In this document: positions 1-9,446 of the stretch, piece by piece | Layout: each line of letters begins with the position of its first letter | Numbering within the stretch: position 1 is the stretch's first letter | Source: JBDSSS01 sp963764195 | Lineage (GTDB): Bacteria; Actinomycetota; Actinomycetes; Actinomycetales; Dermatophilaceae | NCBI GenBank assembly: GCA_963764195.1 | Contig: CAVXRG010000002.1 | Span: 124,001-188,000 of the forward strand | Length of the DNA: 64,000 nt | Direction: 5' to 3' | Made by a program: the position numbers and the translations under genes | Notes under the pieces: model-generated | Database searches by the model: none | What the model saw: the letters and a program-made list of their open reading frames with translations, nothing else | Told to the model about the DNA's origin: nothing

Positions 1-1019
1 CCCGTCGGGGCGATGAGGTCGCCCGAGCTGTCGTGGACCGGGTTGAAGGCGTCGATGGAGCCGTTCGGGGCGACCGTGTCGGGGTAGACGCGGCCGTTGA
101 GCATCGCGAAGTCGGCCCGGTAGTCGCTCCACTCGGGGAGCTGGATGTGGGCGTCCGCCCAGTGCGCCTCGGCCCACACCTCCGAGAGGAACATCGCGAA
201 CTCGCGGTCGTAGGCCGTCGAGGCCGGGCTCGTCGTGGCGACGCCGTCGTTGTAGACGTAGCCCATCGGCGCCGCGGCAGTCCCCCCGCTCACCCTGGCG
301 ACCGGCGCTCCGGCCGCGTTGCCCTTGCGGTTCTGGATCGGCCGGACGAAGACGAGGCCGGTCATGCCCATGTGCACGTGCTCCACGTCCTCGACGTGGC
401 AGTGGTACATGTACGTGCCGGCGTCCCGCGGCCGGTAGGCGTAGGTGAACTCGCTCCCGGCGCGGACCGAGATCGAGCCGCTCGGCTCCCCGTCGAAGAA
501 CGGGATGACGTTGCGGAAGCCGTGCCAGTGCAGGGTGTGTGCGTCGAAGAGGTCCGGCCGCAGGGCCAACCCGAGGTTGGTCAGCTGGACGGTGAAGTCC
601 TTGGGGGCAGCGGGGTCGAACTGGTCGGCCCAGAAGAGGGGTGCGGAGTGCTGGGCCTTGTTCTTCTGTGCGAGCCGCTGCGCCGAGGTCATCCCCTTGA
701 CGTTGCGGAAGCCGAAGATGTAGGTCGTCAGGCCGGGAGGAGCGAGCGGGTCGGGGTGGAAGGGCGGGATCGCCGGCGTCTTCGGCAGGAACATCCAGCC
801 GTCCGTGCCCGCGAGGTAGAGGTCCGGGGTGGCCGTCGCCGCGACGGCCACCGCCTCGGGGTGGAGGACCCGCCCGGCCCAGTTGGCCGTCCCCGCGACG
901 AGGACCGCGCCACCGGCCAGGCCGAGGAACCGGCGCCGGCTCAGGCCGAAGGCGGCACCGGAGCCCTTCCCGGACGAACGGTCCTCGACCTCGCTGCCCT
1001 CGGCTGCTGGCGTGCTCAT
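1..1019 (-). CDS. Tat-exported multicopper oxidase, C-terminus cut by window edge
   Basis: The first 339 codons of a multicopper oxidase are visible; the rest lies beyond the left edge. An N-terminal twin-arginine signal (SRRRFLGLAGG, residues about 29-39) predicts Tat export of a folded, copper-loaded enzyme. Copper-ligand motifs are present: HTLHWHG near residue 160 and YHCHVEDVEHVHMGM near residue 205-220. The second carries Cys and Met in the manner of a type 1 site, unusual for domain 1 of three-domain laccases and more like two-domain types. Family members oxidise phenols, metals such as Mn(II), Fe(II) or Cu(I), or reduce nitrite; the substrate cannot be read here. It starts 62 bp after the stop of the giant secreted protein on the same strand, so the two probably form one transcript and act together outside the membrane. 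Confidence 0.9.
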   Translation of the reverse strand, partial: MSTPAAEGSEVEDRSSGKGSGAAFGLSRRRFLGLAGGAVLVAGTANWAGRVLHPEAVAVAATATPDLYLAGTDGWMFLPKTPAIPPFHPDPLAPPGLTTYIFGFRNVKGMTSAQRLAQKNKAQHSAPLFWADQFDPAAPKDFTVQLTNLGLALRPDLFDAHTLHWHGFRNVIPFFDGEPSGSISVRAGSEFTYAYRPRDAGTYMYHCHVEDVEHVHMGMTGLVFVRPIQNRKGNAAGAPVARVSGGTAAAPMGYVYNDGVATTSPASTAYDREFAMFLSEVWAEAHWADAHIQLPEWSDYRADFAMLNGRVYPDTVAPNGSIDAFNPVHDSSGDLIAPT

Positions 1020-1081
1020 GACGTCTCCCTCGTCGCTCGTGCTGGACCACTGGGTGGGGGTCGGGCCCGAGGGCGCCCCGG

Positions 1082-4000
1082 TCATCGCTGTGCCTTCTTT
1101 GCTGCCTTGCCGGCGGCCACTGCCGCGGCCAGGGCCGCAGGCGAGGGTGCTTGGGCCTCCCCTGGTCGCGAGAAGGCGTCGATCGCGAGGGCGTTCGTCG
1201 TCAGGCCGACGGCGGTGCCGTCGAACCAGAGCGACCAGGCGCCGCTGGTGAACTCCACGATGTCCTCGTCCTGGAAGAAGCCGACGGTGGGAAGGGTCGT
1301 GTCCGTGCTGAACGAGAGCAGGAAGTGGTTGTTGTTCCACCGGGAGAACCCGTCGACCCTCGCCTTGGTCGGGACACCGTTGGCGCTGGCGTCGAAGACC
1401 CGGGCGAAGCTCCTGCCGTTCCAGCGGTAGATGTCGGCGTCGTCCGCCGTCCCCTTGACCCCCGGCGGGTTCGCGTTGCCGAAGGTGGCGAAGAAGAGGT
1501 TTCCGCCCTGGACGCTGATCGCGTTGACGTCCTGGGCCGTGCCGGCCTTCATCCCGTGGGCGCTGCCGTCGAAGAAGAGCACCCAGCGGTCGGCGTCCCA
1601 GTAGACGACGTCGACGTCCTGCACGGTGCCCAGCCCGTCGAGCTTCGTGGTGTCGGTGAAGGACATGTAGAAGTGGTTGCCGTCGACCCGCGAGAACCCG
1701 TCGACGTTGGCGTTGTTCTTCAGCTCGGTCTCCGCCTTCGTCGCGTCGATCGACCGGTTGAAGGCGGTCCCGTTCCAGCGGTAGATGTCGGAGTTGTCGG
1801 GGTTTCCGGTGACCCCGGGCGGGTTGGCCTTGCCGGCGGTCGAGAAGAAGAAGCGGTCCTCGTTGACGGTGGGGGGTGTGGTCGGGGGGGTGCCAACCAC
1901 CTCGTCGGCTCCCATGTCGATCGCCGCTCCGGAGGGCCGGGCGTCCCCGTCGATGTCGGCGTCGGGGGCCGTCACACCGCCGGAGCCGGCTGCCCCGGTG
2001 TCGCAGGCGGGGGTCGCGGTGCCCGCGCAGGCCTGGAGGTGGTAGTCACCCATCTGGTCGGCCGGCTTCTCGAAGGCCACGACGGTCGCATCGACGAAGG
2101 CCGGGTTCTGCCGCCAGGTGGCGAACGAGACCGAGAGGTCGAAGGGCGTGACGACCTTCGGGTCGCTCGTCTTGTTCGACCCGGCCGCCGTGTAGGCGTG
2201 CTCACCGCTGACCTGCTGGATCACCGAGCTCGTCGGAGCCAGCGATCCGGTGCCGTCGGCGACGCCGACGTCCCAGTGGTCGACGGCCGTCGTGTCACCG
2301 ACGATCCCGAGGCCTTGAACCGTCGTCCCGGCACGGGTGCCGGCCCGGTTGTCCCAGAGGATGTTGTTGAACAACAGCGGGTTGCTGAAGCTCGGCGAGC
2401 CGGCCGGGAGGGTCGCCTGCAGCTGGTCGCTGTTGGCGGAGGTCGACACACCGGCAGGTGCGGGCGTGCCGTTCGACGTCACGGCGGTGGCCGTCGTGAG
2501 GTTCTTCATGATCGTGTTGTTGTAGATCCGCACGTTCGGTGCGTCGTTGATCCCGATGCCGCCGCCCTCGTGGGTGGAGACGTTGTTGACGATCATGTTG
2601 TCGTGGACGTTCATCGGGTAGTTGCCGGCCATCAGGAACCGGATGCCGCCGCCGTCGTCGTTGGACAGGTTGCCCTGGATGAGGTTGGCGTAGATGTCCA
2701 CGCCGCCGGTGCCGGGCGAGAGCGCGCCCGGGGTGGCCGGGAGCTGGCCGGCGATCATGATGCCGCCGCCCTCGTCGTTGGAGTTGTTGAGCGTGATCCG
2801 GTTGTGGTGGATCATGCCGCCCGGGCTGGAGCCGTAGACGCTGACGCCGGCGCCGTACTCGAGCGCGAAGTTGCCGCAGATGTCGTTGCGGGCGACCTCG
2901 TAGTTGTCCGAGCCGGCGAAGAGGCCGATGGCGCCGGCGAGGTTGGTGCCGGCGTTCTGCACGATCCGGTTGTCGGCGATCCGGACGCCTTCGTTGTGCT
3001 GGTTGGTGTCCGGGGCCGCGAGCTCGGGAGTCCCGATCCGGATGGTGCCGTAGCCGCCGCCGTTGTTCTCGACGACGTTGTTGGTCACCCGGAGCTGCTT
3101 CACGTAGGCGTTGGCGAAGATCGCCCCGCCCTGGGTGATGATGTTGGCCGGCAGACCGGTGGGCATCCCGGTGAGGTCGTTGATGTTGCCGGGGAAGCCC
3201 TGCTGGTCACCGCCCCGGATGTCGAACCCGTCGATCGCGGCGGTGAACGTGCCGGTGTAGGTGCTGGTGTTCCTCGCGAGGAGGTAGACGACCGCCCCGT
3301 CGCTGACGGTCTGGTTGCCGACCCAGCTCATGGCGCCGACCTTGGTGAACCAGTCGGTCGCGAGGTCGGTGTCCCCGCCGAAGGCGCCACCGTCGAGGAT
3401 CGTGCCCGCGACGTAGGGGCTGTTGGCGTTCGGTCCCTGGAACCCGCCGGCGCCGAGGCCCTGGAGCTTGACGGCCGAGTCGACGACGAGGTTCTCGTAG
3501 TAGGCGCCGCGCGGGTTGCCCGCGGTGGCCGTGTTCGGGTGGACGACGACGAGGTCGGTTCCGTTGTTGACCCGGGAGTCGTCGATCGCGTTCTGGATGG
3601 CGTGGCTCACTCCGGCGGTACCGGTCTGGCTCGCGACCTTCGTCGGGTCGTACTTCGCGATGGCGACGCCGGGACCGACGTCACGCACGGTCGGGTTGTA
3701 GGCCGTCGTTCCCGTGCCGCCGAGGACGTGGATGGTCAGGCCGTTGACCGACTTCTTCCCGTTGTCCCCCGTGACGGTGAGGGCGAGCGGACCCGCCGGG
3801 ATCGTCGTGGTCGTGGTGCCGACGAGCGGCACCGTCGCGGTGATCTCGGTGTCGGACCACGCAGTGGCCGCGACGGCCAGCGCGGTCGTGCCGAGCTTGA
3901 TGGTGCCGGTGCCCTGGGCGGCCCCGAAGCCGAGACCCTTGACGGTGACCTGCCGGGCCGTGCCGGTCGCCGTGCTGGGCACGACGGCCTTGTCGACGGC

Positions 4001-7000
4001 GAACACCTGCGGAGCGACCGGGTTGACCGGGCAGCTCACGGCGACGTTCTGCAGGGTGCCGGGGGTGCCGATGCTCACGCCGACCTGGGTCGGGGCGAGG
4101 TCGGTCGGGATGGTGACCCCGGGCATCGCCTCGAACTCCGTCGCGATGGTGCGGAAGCGCGGGTTGTAGTCGGCGTTGAGGGCGCCGGGGGTGCCCGGGT
4201 CGTTGCCGACGAAGCGGTAGACGTTGGTGCACACGCCCGACGGGGTCGGGCAGTTGATGTGGTCGGTCGAGGGCATCAGCACGTCGTAGTAGCCGTTGAA
4301 GTCGGACTCGGCGGTGTAGACGAGCCGGTTGCTGTAGTCGTAGATCCCGACCGGGGCGTTGGGCAGCCCGGCCTTGTCGCCGTAGAGCGTCGTCCGCTTG
4401 TCGGTGGAGAAGTTGAGGTCGTCGACGATGAGGCCGCGCAGGCGCGACGGGATCGGGACCTCGGTGAAGAGGTTGAACATCGGGACGACGGACTTGCCGT
4501 TGTTGAGCTGGACGAGCTTCGTGTCGCACGTCGGCCTGGGCATGCCCTCGTAGGGCGACCCACCGATGTCGACGAAGGTCGGGTTGTCGACGGCCGAGGA
4601 CGCCTGGACCGTCACGCCGGTCGGCGCGCCGTTGGTGCCGTCACCGGTCGTGGCCGGGTAGCCGTCCGTGCCGACGTCCGCCACGTCGACGGTGTGCAGC
4701 GGTCCGGCGCAGGCCGACGGCGGGACCTGGGGCACGATCTGGTCGCCGTGCCCGATGTTGATGTCCTCCTCGCCCGTCGCCTTGTACATCGGCTTGCCCG
4801 ACGCGTCCTCGGGGATCTTGACCGTGACGAGGTACTCGTAGGCACCCTGGAGCGGGGCCCACGCGTCGTTGCCGGCGGCGTCGACGCAGGTCGGGGCGCC
4901 CGGGTCGGTCGCGTCGAGCGTGTTCCCGTCGTAGCAGGCGTCGCCGAAGCCGTAGTTCCCGTCGACGGAGGCGCCGAAGTTGGCGTTGTCCGTTCCCTGG
5001 TCGGTCGCGTAGCTGCCGACCTGCATGCCCTGGACGAGGGCGGCGAGGCACTCGCCGGTCGTCGTCTGGTCCTTGACGAGCACGTCCTCGTCGGCGGGGT
5101 GGGTCAGGACGGTCCCGTCGACGTCACGCGCGGTGCAGCCCGTCGGCCGGGACCAGTGCTCGGAGACGTAGGTGTTGAGCAGGCGGCCCTGCTTGTAGGA
5201 GCCGTCGGGCGCGAGCTGGTATGTGTCGGACGGGTCGCACGGGGCACTGCCGTCCACCGGGCAGTCGACTGTCGCGTGCAGCTCGACCGGGATGTTGGGG
5301 ATGCCGGGCTGCCAGTCCTCGGACGCGGCATACCGCGGGTCGAGCTCGTTGCGGGTCGTGTCGTAGCTGATCGAGCCGACGATGCCGCCGTTCGTGCCGC
5401 GGGCGTAGGGCTGGACGCCCCAGTCGACGGTCGCGCTGAGGCCGATGATGTTGAGGGTGCTGAGGTCGACCCCAGCGCCCTTGATCGTCGTCGGTGTCGG
5501 CTGGTTGTCGGTCTGGTACGTGACGCCCGTCGTGTGGAAGCTGTCGGAGTAGGCCTCGAGGACCGTCCACTCGGAGAGCGGGTAGGCGCCGTCGAAGCTG
5601 TAGTAGCCGGTGCTGTCGCTCGTCACGGCGTTGCTGCCACGATCCATCAGCGAGTTGTCGTTCTTGCGCAGCGTCAGCGGGAACTGGGCGATGCCGGGCT
5701 CGCCGGTGTCGCGCCGGCCGTTGCCGTTGAGGTCGTTGAAGACGTGGCCGCTCAGCTGGGTCCACCAGCCGGTGAGGGGCAGCTGCTTGAGGTCGACGGT
5801 CTGCCCGTTCGCAACGGTGACGTTGACGATCTGGAGGATGTAGTTCTGCGGCTCGTCCCACCAGGACAGCGAGTAGTTGCCGTCGGGGACGTGGGGGATG
5901 GTGAAGCTGCCGTCGGCGTCGCCGCGGCCGACCCACACGGCCTGGTCGCCGTTCTCGAGGTCGTTGAGGGACAGGACGGGGTTCTCGATCGGCTTGTCGA
6001 GCTTGCTGCCGGTCATCCCGAGGTAGTAGTTGAAGCTGCCTCCCGTCGGTGGGTAGTACTGCTTGACGCCGACGACGACGCCCTTGATCGTGCCGGAGCC
6101 AGCGAGGGCGGGGTGGGCGGCCGCGCTCGCGTCGACGAAGCCGAACTGCGGGGTCGGGACCGGCTCACCGGCGACGGTCGACTCGGTGTCGTAGCCGGTC
6201 GCGCCCTCCATCAGCCAGGTGTCCCAGTCGTGGTTGCCCTCGAGGGTCGTCGTCTGGATGTAGCTCGAGCCGTCGGGAGGCGAGACCGTCGTCGTGTAGC
6301 GGTTGGTGCCGAGGTGCGGGATGACGAGCATCCCGGACGCGTCGCTGAAGCACTTGCCACCGATGGTGTCGACGATGGGGGCCCCGTCGGCGTCGCGAGA
6401 GGTCGAGTTCCACGGGATCGAGTAGTCGGCGTTCGCGCCGGTGTTGCGCTCCCCGACGTAGGTGGTGCAGAGCGGGTTGCCGTAGACGTCGGTCGTGATC
6501 TCGCCGAGGGTGTCGTTGATGTGGCCCTGGAAGCCCTTGAGGCCGGGCTCACCGTTGTCGATGGCCATGTTGGTCGTGGCCTCGTCGAGGTAGACCTGGG
6601 CGCGCAGCGTCGCGTCGGGCAGCGGGGTCGGCTGCATCGCGACGGTCACGGTGCCGTCGCCCTCCATCGGGACGGTGAAGTGGGTTCCGTCGATCTTGAA
6701 GTCGTCGGCGAGGGTGGTGATGAGGTAGCGGCCGTCGGGCAGGTCCTTCAGGGCCCCCGCTGCGAAGTCGGTCTCGTCACCCTGGCGGTAGATGGGGGCG
6801 GCGCCGGGGACCTGGTTGATCGAGGGCCACTGGCAGCTCGCGGGGTACTCGGTGTCCTCGGGAGAGCACCCGGAGCCGACCTGCGGGCTGCCCGCCGGGT
6901 CGGCGATGCCGCTGTTGTCGACGTTGATCATGTACTTGAACTTCGGGACGGCATCACCCTTGGTGACCGCCCCGGCGGGTCGGTGGGTGGCGTCGACGGT

Positions 7001-7246
7001 GCGGGCGCTCACGACGTGGACCGTGAGGTCGTTCGTCGTCGCGGCGGCGGCGACGGGCGCGACGGCGACCGGGACGGCGACGACGAGGGCGCCGAGCAGC
7101 ACGGCCGCCGCCCCGGCAGCGGTGACCCGCTGTCGGGACCGCCGCACCGACCCCCCGCCCCACCAGCGCCGGACCCAGCTCGTCCGAGCCGTGCGGCCGG
7201 CCGGCACCTCGTCAGTCGTCCCGTGGACGTGCGCACGAAGATCCAT
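1082..7246 (-). CDS. giant secreted multidomain protein (SdrD-B-like, IPT/TIG, parallel beta-helix)
   Basis: A protein of about 2054 residues. The N-terminus has a basic stretch, a hydrophobic core and Ala-rich cleavage site near residue 70, a long Sec signal. Further along I see an SdrD B-like repeat around residues 495-560 (DLNGNGRRDTGEPG, typical Ca-binding spacing), a second carboxypeptidase-regulatory-like segment about 937-992, an IPT/TIG-like domain about 1080-1175, and a long right-handed parallel beta-helix (pectate-lyase/NosD-like turns with repeated N-N-x-I motifs) about 1236-1582. Two copies of a roughly 119-residue repeat (IYRWNG, DGFSR, LWFDG motifs) follow near 1800-2020. No LPXTG motif or C-terminal membrane helix is seen; the end is Ala/Lys-rich. 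The ATG at 7246 is preferred over the GTG at 7252 because GAGGG lies 9 nt upstream of it. It is probably cotranscribed with the downstream multicopper oxidase. Function unknown: surface adhesin, matrix protein or oxidase partner are all possible. Confidence 0.85.
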   Translation of the reverse strand: MDLRAHVHGTTDEVPAGRTARTSWVRRWWGGGSVRRSRQRVTAAGAAAVLLGALVVAVPVAVAPVAAAATTNDLTVHVVSARTVDATHRPAGAVTKGDAVPKFKYMINVDNSGIADPAGSPQVGSGCSPEDTEYPASCQWPSINQVPGAAPIYRQGDETDFAAGALKDLPDGRYLITTLADDFKIDGTHFTVPMEGDGTVTVAMQPTPLPDATLRAQVYLDEATTNMAIDNGEPGLKGFQGHINDTLGEITTDVYGNPLCTTYVGERNTGANADYSIPWNSTSRDADGAPIVDTIGGKCFSDASGMLVIPHLGTNRYTTTVSPPDGSSYIQTTTLEGNHDWDTWLMEGATGYDTESTVAGEPVPTPQFGFVDASAAAHPALAGSGTIKGVVVGVKQYYPPTGGSFNYYLGMTGSKLDKPIENPVLSLNDLENGDQAVWVGRGDADGSFTIPHVPDGNYSLSWWDEPQNYILQIVNVTVANGQTVDLKQLPLTGWWTQLSGHVFNDLNGNGRRDTGEPGIAQFPLTLRKNDNSLMDRGSNAVTSDSTGYYSFDGAYPLSEWTVLEAYSDSFHTTGVTYQTDNQPTPTTIKGAGVDLSTLNIIGLSATVDWGVQPYARGTNGGIVGSISYDTTRNELDPRYAASEDWQPGIPNIPVELHATVDCPVDGSAPCDPSDTYQLAPDGSYKQGRLLNTYVSEHWSRPTGCTARDVDGTVLTHPADEDVLVKDQTTTGECLAALVQGMQVGSYATDQGTDNANFGASVDGNYGFGDACYDGNTLDATDPGAPTCVDAAGNDAWAPLQGAYEYLVTVKIPEDASGKPMYKATGEEDINIGHGDQIVPQVPPSACAGPLHTVDVADVGTDGYPATTGDGTNGAPTGVTVQASSAVDNPTFVDIGGSPYEGMPRPTCDTKLVQLNNGKSVVPMFNLFTEVPIPSRLRGLIVDDLNFSTDKRTTLYGDKAGLPNAPVGIYDYSNRLVYTAESDFNGYYDVLMPSTDHINCPTPSGVCTNVYRFVGNDPGTPGALNADYNPRFRTIATEFEAMPGVTIPTDLAPTQVGVSIGTPGTLQNVAVSCPVNPVAPQVFAVDKAVVPSTATGTARQVTVKGLGFGAAQGTGTIKLGTTALAVAATAWSDTEITATVPLVGTTTTTIPAGPLALTVTGDNGKKSVNGLTIHVLGGTGTTAYNPTVRDVGPGVAIAKYDPTKVASQTGTAGVSHAIQNAIDDSRVNNGTDLVVVHPNTATAGNPRGAYYENLVVDSAVKLQGLGAGGFQGPNANSPYVAGTILDGGAFGGDTDLATDWFTKVGAMSWVGNQTVSDGAVVYLLARNTSTYTGTFTAAIDGFDIRGGDQQGFPGNINDLTGMPTGLPANIITQGGAIFANAYVKQLRVTNNVVENNGGGYGTIRIGTPELAAPDTNQHNEGVRIADNRIVQNAGTNLAGAIGLFAGSDNYEVARNDICGNFALEYGAGVSVYGSSPGGMIHHNRITLNNSNDEGGGIMIAGQLPATPGALSPGTGGVDIYANLIQGNLSNDDGGGIRFLMAGNYPMNVHDNMIVNNVSTHEGGGIGINDAPNVRIYNNTIMKNLTTATAVTSNGTPAPAGVSTSANSDQLQATLPAGSPSFSNPLLFNNILWDNRAGTRAGTTVQGLGIVGDTTAVDHWDVGVADGTGSLAPTSSVIQQVSGEHAYTAAGSNKTSDPKVVTPFDLSVSFATWRQNPAFVDATVVAFEKPADQMGDYHLQACAGTATPACDTGAAGSGGVTAPDADIDGDARPSGAAIDMGADEVVGTPPTTPPTVNEDRFFFSTAGKANPPGVTGNPDNSDIYRWNGTAFNRSIDATKAETELKNNANVDGFSRVDGNHFYMSFTDTTKLDGLGTVQDVDVVYWDADRWVLFFDGSAHGMKAGTAQDVNAISVQGGNLFFATFGNANPPGVKGTADDADIYRWNGRSFARVFDASANGVPTKARVDGFSRWNNNHFLLSFSTDTTLPTVGFFQDEDIVEFTSGAWSLWFDGTAVGLTTNALAIDAFSRPGEAQAPSPAALAAAVAAGKAAKKAQR

Positions 7247-7458
7247 CCCCACTCACCCTCTTCAAGTCCCCACTCACGAGATCCCCACGACCTCGCCGGA
7301 CCCCATCGCACCCCCCAGCCCCCCCGGGGCGAGGGGTAATCCCCCGACTGTCACGGGTCGGTCAGCAGCGCCTCATAATCGCTTCACGAGAGGGTCAGGA
7401 ATCAGTCATGACGCTGTCATCTACCCGTCACCCAAGCCGCCGCGGCCCCCACTGTCGG

Positions 7459-7493
7459 ACACGGCGATGTATCGCTGCGATACATCGCCGTGT
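7459..7493. promoter_or_regulatory. 35-bp perfect palindrome, probable PadR operator
   Basis: Two perfect 17-bp arms (core GGCGATGTATCGC) flank a single T at 7476. ATGTAT...ATACAT symmetry is typical of PadR-family operators. It ends 12 nt before the GTG start of the padR gene. TAAGGT at 7493-7498 could be its -10 box (7 nt from the GTG, giving a leaderless mRNA), while AAGGTGG at 7494-7500 could equally serve as ribosome binding site. Either way the palindrome covers the -35/-10 region, consistent with autorepression of the padR-ino1 operon. Confidence 0.8.
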
Positions 7494-7505
7494 AAGGTGG
7501 GGCTC

Positions 7506-8198
7506 GTGCCAGCGACCGACCGACCCCAGAGCCGCCGCGCGGCCCTGCTCGAGTTCTCGGTCCTCGGCCTGCTCCACGACTCGCCGCTGCACGGCTACGA
7601 GCTGCGCAAACGCCTCACGACCGCGCTCGGCATCTTCCGGGCGCTGTCCTACGGGTCGCTCTACCCGGCGCTGCGCCACCTCGTCGAGGCCGGCTGGATC
7701 CACGAGACGTCCGAGCCGACGAGCGGCGCCAAGCGGGCCCGGATCACCTACGAGCTGACCGCCGAGGGCAAGGAGCGCTTCCAGGACCTCGTCGCCACGC
7801 CCGGCCCCGACGCCTGGGACGACGACGACTTCGACGTCCGGCTCGCCTTCTTCTCCCGCACCGAGGCCCAGGTCCGGCTCAGGATCCTCGAGGGTCGTCG
7901 CTCCCGACTCGAGGAGCGCCTGGCCAACATCCGCGAGGCGAGCGCCCGCAACCGCGAGCGGATGGACACCTACACCCTCGCGCTGCAGAGCCACGGGCAG
8001 GAGCGCGCCGAGCGCGAGGTCCGCTGGCTCGAGGAGCTGATCACCGCCGAACGGCACTCGATCAGCGATCCGGGCCCCGCGGCATACGACCCGTCGCACG
8101 GTCTCGTCGAGCCGCTCGACCCAGCCGGCCCGGCCGGCCCGGCCGACCACCCGAACCACCACCGCCCCCAGTCCACGCAACAGAACAACAAGGAGTGA
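7506..8198 (+). CDS. PadR-family transcriptional regulator
   Basis: A 230-residue protein with the PadR winged helix at residues about 15-90 (LEFSVLGLLHDSPLHGYELRKRL, with YGSLYPALRHLVEAGWI as recognition and wing region). A Vir/AphA-type C-terminal coiled coil rich in Arg and Glu follows for dimerisation (about 110-185), then a low-complexity Pro/Gly/Ala tail. The GTG at 7506 is chosen because AAGGTGG sits 5 nt upstream and the conserved domain begins soon after. A 35-bp palindrome directly upstream suggests autoregulation. The stop codon lies 3 nt before ino1, whose ribosome binding site AAGGAG overlaps this gene's end, so translation is coupled. A PadR gene next to inositol-phosphate synthase is a recurring actinobacterial pair; the inducing ligand is unknown. 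Confidence 0.9.
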   Translation: MPATDRPQSRRAALLEFSVLGLLHDSPLHGYELRKRLTTALGIFRALSYGSLYPALRHLVEAGWIHETSEPTSGAKRARITYELTAEGKERFQDLVATPGPDAWDDDDFDVRLAFFSRTEAQVRLRILEGRRSRLEERLANIREASARNRERMDTYTLALQSHGQERAEREVRWLEELITAERHSISDPGPAAYDPSHGLVEPLDPAGPAGPADHPNHHRPQSTQQNNKE

Positions 8199-8201
8199 TC
8201 C

Positions 8202-9293
8202 ATGGGATCCGTACGCGTCGCCATCGTCGGCGTCGGCAACTGCGCGAGCTCGCTCGTGCAGGGCGTCGAGTACTACAAGGACGCTGACGCCAGCGCCGCC
8301 GTTCCCGGCCTCATGCACGTCACGTTCGGCGAGTACCACGTGGGGGACGTCGAGTTCGTCGCCGCCTTCGACGTCGACGACAAGAAGGTCGGCAAGGACC
8401 TCGCCGAGGCCATCAACGCCTCCGAGAACAACACGATCAAGATCACCGACGTGCCCACCTCGGGCATCGAGGTCCAGCGCGGACACACCCTCGACGGCCT
8501 CGGCAAGTACTACCGCCAGACCATCGAGGAGTCCGCGGCCGAGCCCGTCGACATCGTCTCCGTCCTCAAGGAGCGCAAGGTCGACGTCCTCGTCTCCTAC
8601 CTCCCGGTGGGCTCCGAGCACGCCGACAAGTTCTATGCCCAGTGCGCCATCGACGCGGGGGTCGCCTTCGTCAACGCGCTGCCCGTCTTCATCGCGAGCG
8701 ACCCCGAGTGGGCCGCGAAGTTCGAGGCGGCCGGCGTGCCGATCATCGGCGACGACATCAAGAGCCAGGTCGGCGCGACCATCACGCACCGCGTCATGGC
8801 CAAGCTGTTCGAGGACCGCGGCGTCCGTCTCGACCGCACCTTCCAGCTCAACGTCGGCGGCAACATGGACTTCAAGAACATGCTCGAGCGCGAGCGCCTC
8901 GAGTCGAAGAAGACCTCCAAGACGCAGGCCGTCACCTCCAACCTGACCGGCCCGCTCGCCGGCCTCACGGACAGCAAGAACGTCCACATCGGCCCGTCGG
9001 ACTACGTCGCGTGGCTCGATGACCGCAAGTGGGCCTACGTCCGCCTCGAGGGCAGCGCGTTCGGCGACGTCCCGCTGAACCTCGAGTACAAGCTCGAGGT
9101 GTGGGACTCGCCCAACTCGGCCGGCATCATCATCGACGCGATCCGCGCGGCGAAGATCGCCAAGGACCGCGGCATCGGCGGCGCCCTGCTGTCCGCCTCG
9201 TCCTACCTGATGAAGTCCCCGCCCGAGCAGCGCGCCGACGACCTCGGTCGCGCCAAGCTCGAGGCCTTCATCGCCGGCACCGAGCCCCGCTGA
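8202..9293 (+). CDS. ino1: inositol-3-phosphate synthase
   Basis: A 363-residue cytoplasmic enzyme of the short bacterial/archaeal type. It converts glucose 6-phosphate to 1D-myo-inositol 3-phosphate through NAD-dependent oxidation, aldol cyclisation and reduction. This feeds phosphatidylinositol and mycothiol synthesis in actinobacteria. Visible signatures are the N-terminal Rossmann motif (VAIVGVGNCASSLVQGV), SYLPVGSE, IGDDIKSQVGATITHR, LNVGGNMDF and the late GGALLSASSYLMKSP. Full length, ATG start with AAGGAG 6 nt upstream overlapping the padR stop codon. It is followed by a strong palindromic terminator shared with the convergent WXG100 genes. Confidence 0.97.
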   Translation: MGSVRVAIVGVGNCASSLVQGVEYYKDADASAAVPGLMHVTFGEYHVGDVEFVAAFDVDDKKVGKDLAEAINASENNTIKITDVPTSGIEVQRGHTLDGLGKYYRQTIEESAAEPVDIVSVLKERKVDVLVSYLPVGSEHADKFYAQCAIDAGVAFVNALPVFIASDPEWAAKFEAAGVPIIGDDIKSQVGATITHRVMAKLFEDRGVRLDRTFQLNVGGNMDFKNMLERERLESKKTSKTQAVTSNLTGPLAGLTDSKNVHIGPSDYVAWLDDRKWAYVRLEGSAFGDVPLNLEYKLEVWDSPNSAGIIIDAIRAAKIAKDRGIGGALLSASSYLMKSPPEQRADDLGRAKLEAFIAGTEPR

Positions 9294-9316
9294 CCCGAGC
9301 CCTCCCTCCCCACGGT

Positions 9317-9358
9317 TCGATGTATGAGCGCACCCTCCGAGGCGCGCACATACATCGA
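9317..9358. repeat. inverted repeat resembling PadR half-sites downstream of ino1
   Basis: Perfect 10-bp arms TCGATGTATG (9317-9326) and CATACATCGA (9349-9358) are separated by 22 nt. The CGATGTAT core is shared with the PadR operator at 7459-7493, but the half-sites here are spread two helical turns apart. It may be a secondary PadR site or a weak hairpin in the ino1 3' region. Confidence 0.5.
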
Positions 9359-9386
9359 CTGCGCAGGATGCTCGACCCGGTATGCC

Positions 9387-9422
9387 GCAGGGCCCCCTTC
9401 CCGATCGGGAAGGGGGCCCTGC
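9387..9422. terminator. bidirectional terminator between ino1 and the WXG100 genes
   Basis: A perfect 36-bp palindrome with 16-bp arms (GCAGGGCCCCCTTCCC) around GATC lies between converging genes. There is no T-run, as is common for actinobacterial hairpin terminators. Confidence 0.85.
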
Positions 9423-9446
9423 GTGCGTGCTCGATGATCAGGCCGG

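Noticed and set aside
1151..7339. A 2062-codon open frame on the plus strand opposite the giant secreted protein
   Set aside because: It is an antisense shadow typical of very high G+C coding DNA: Val/Asp/Arg/Gly-rich, no domain, no ribosome binding site. The minus-strand frame has a signal peptide and recognisable domains.
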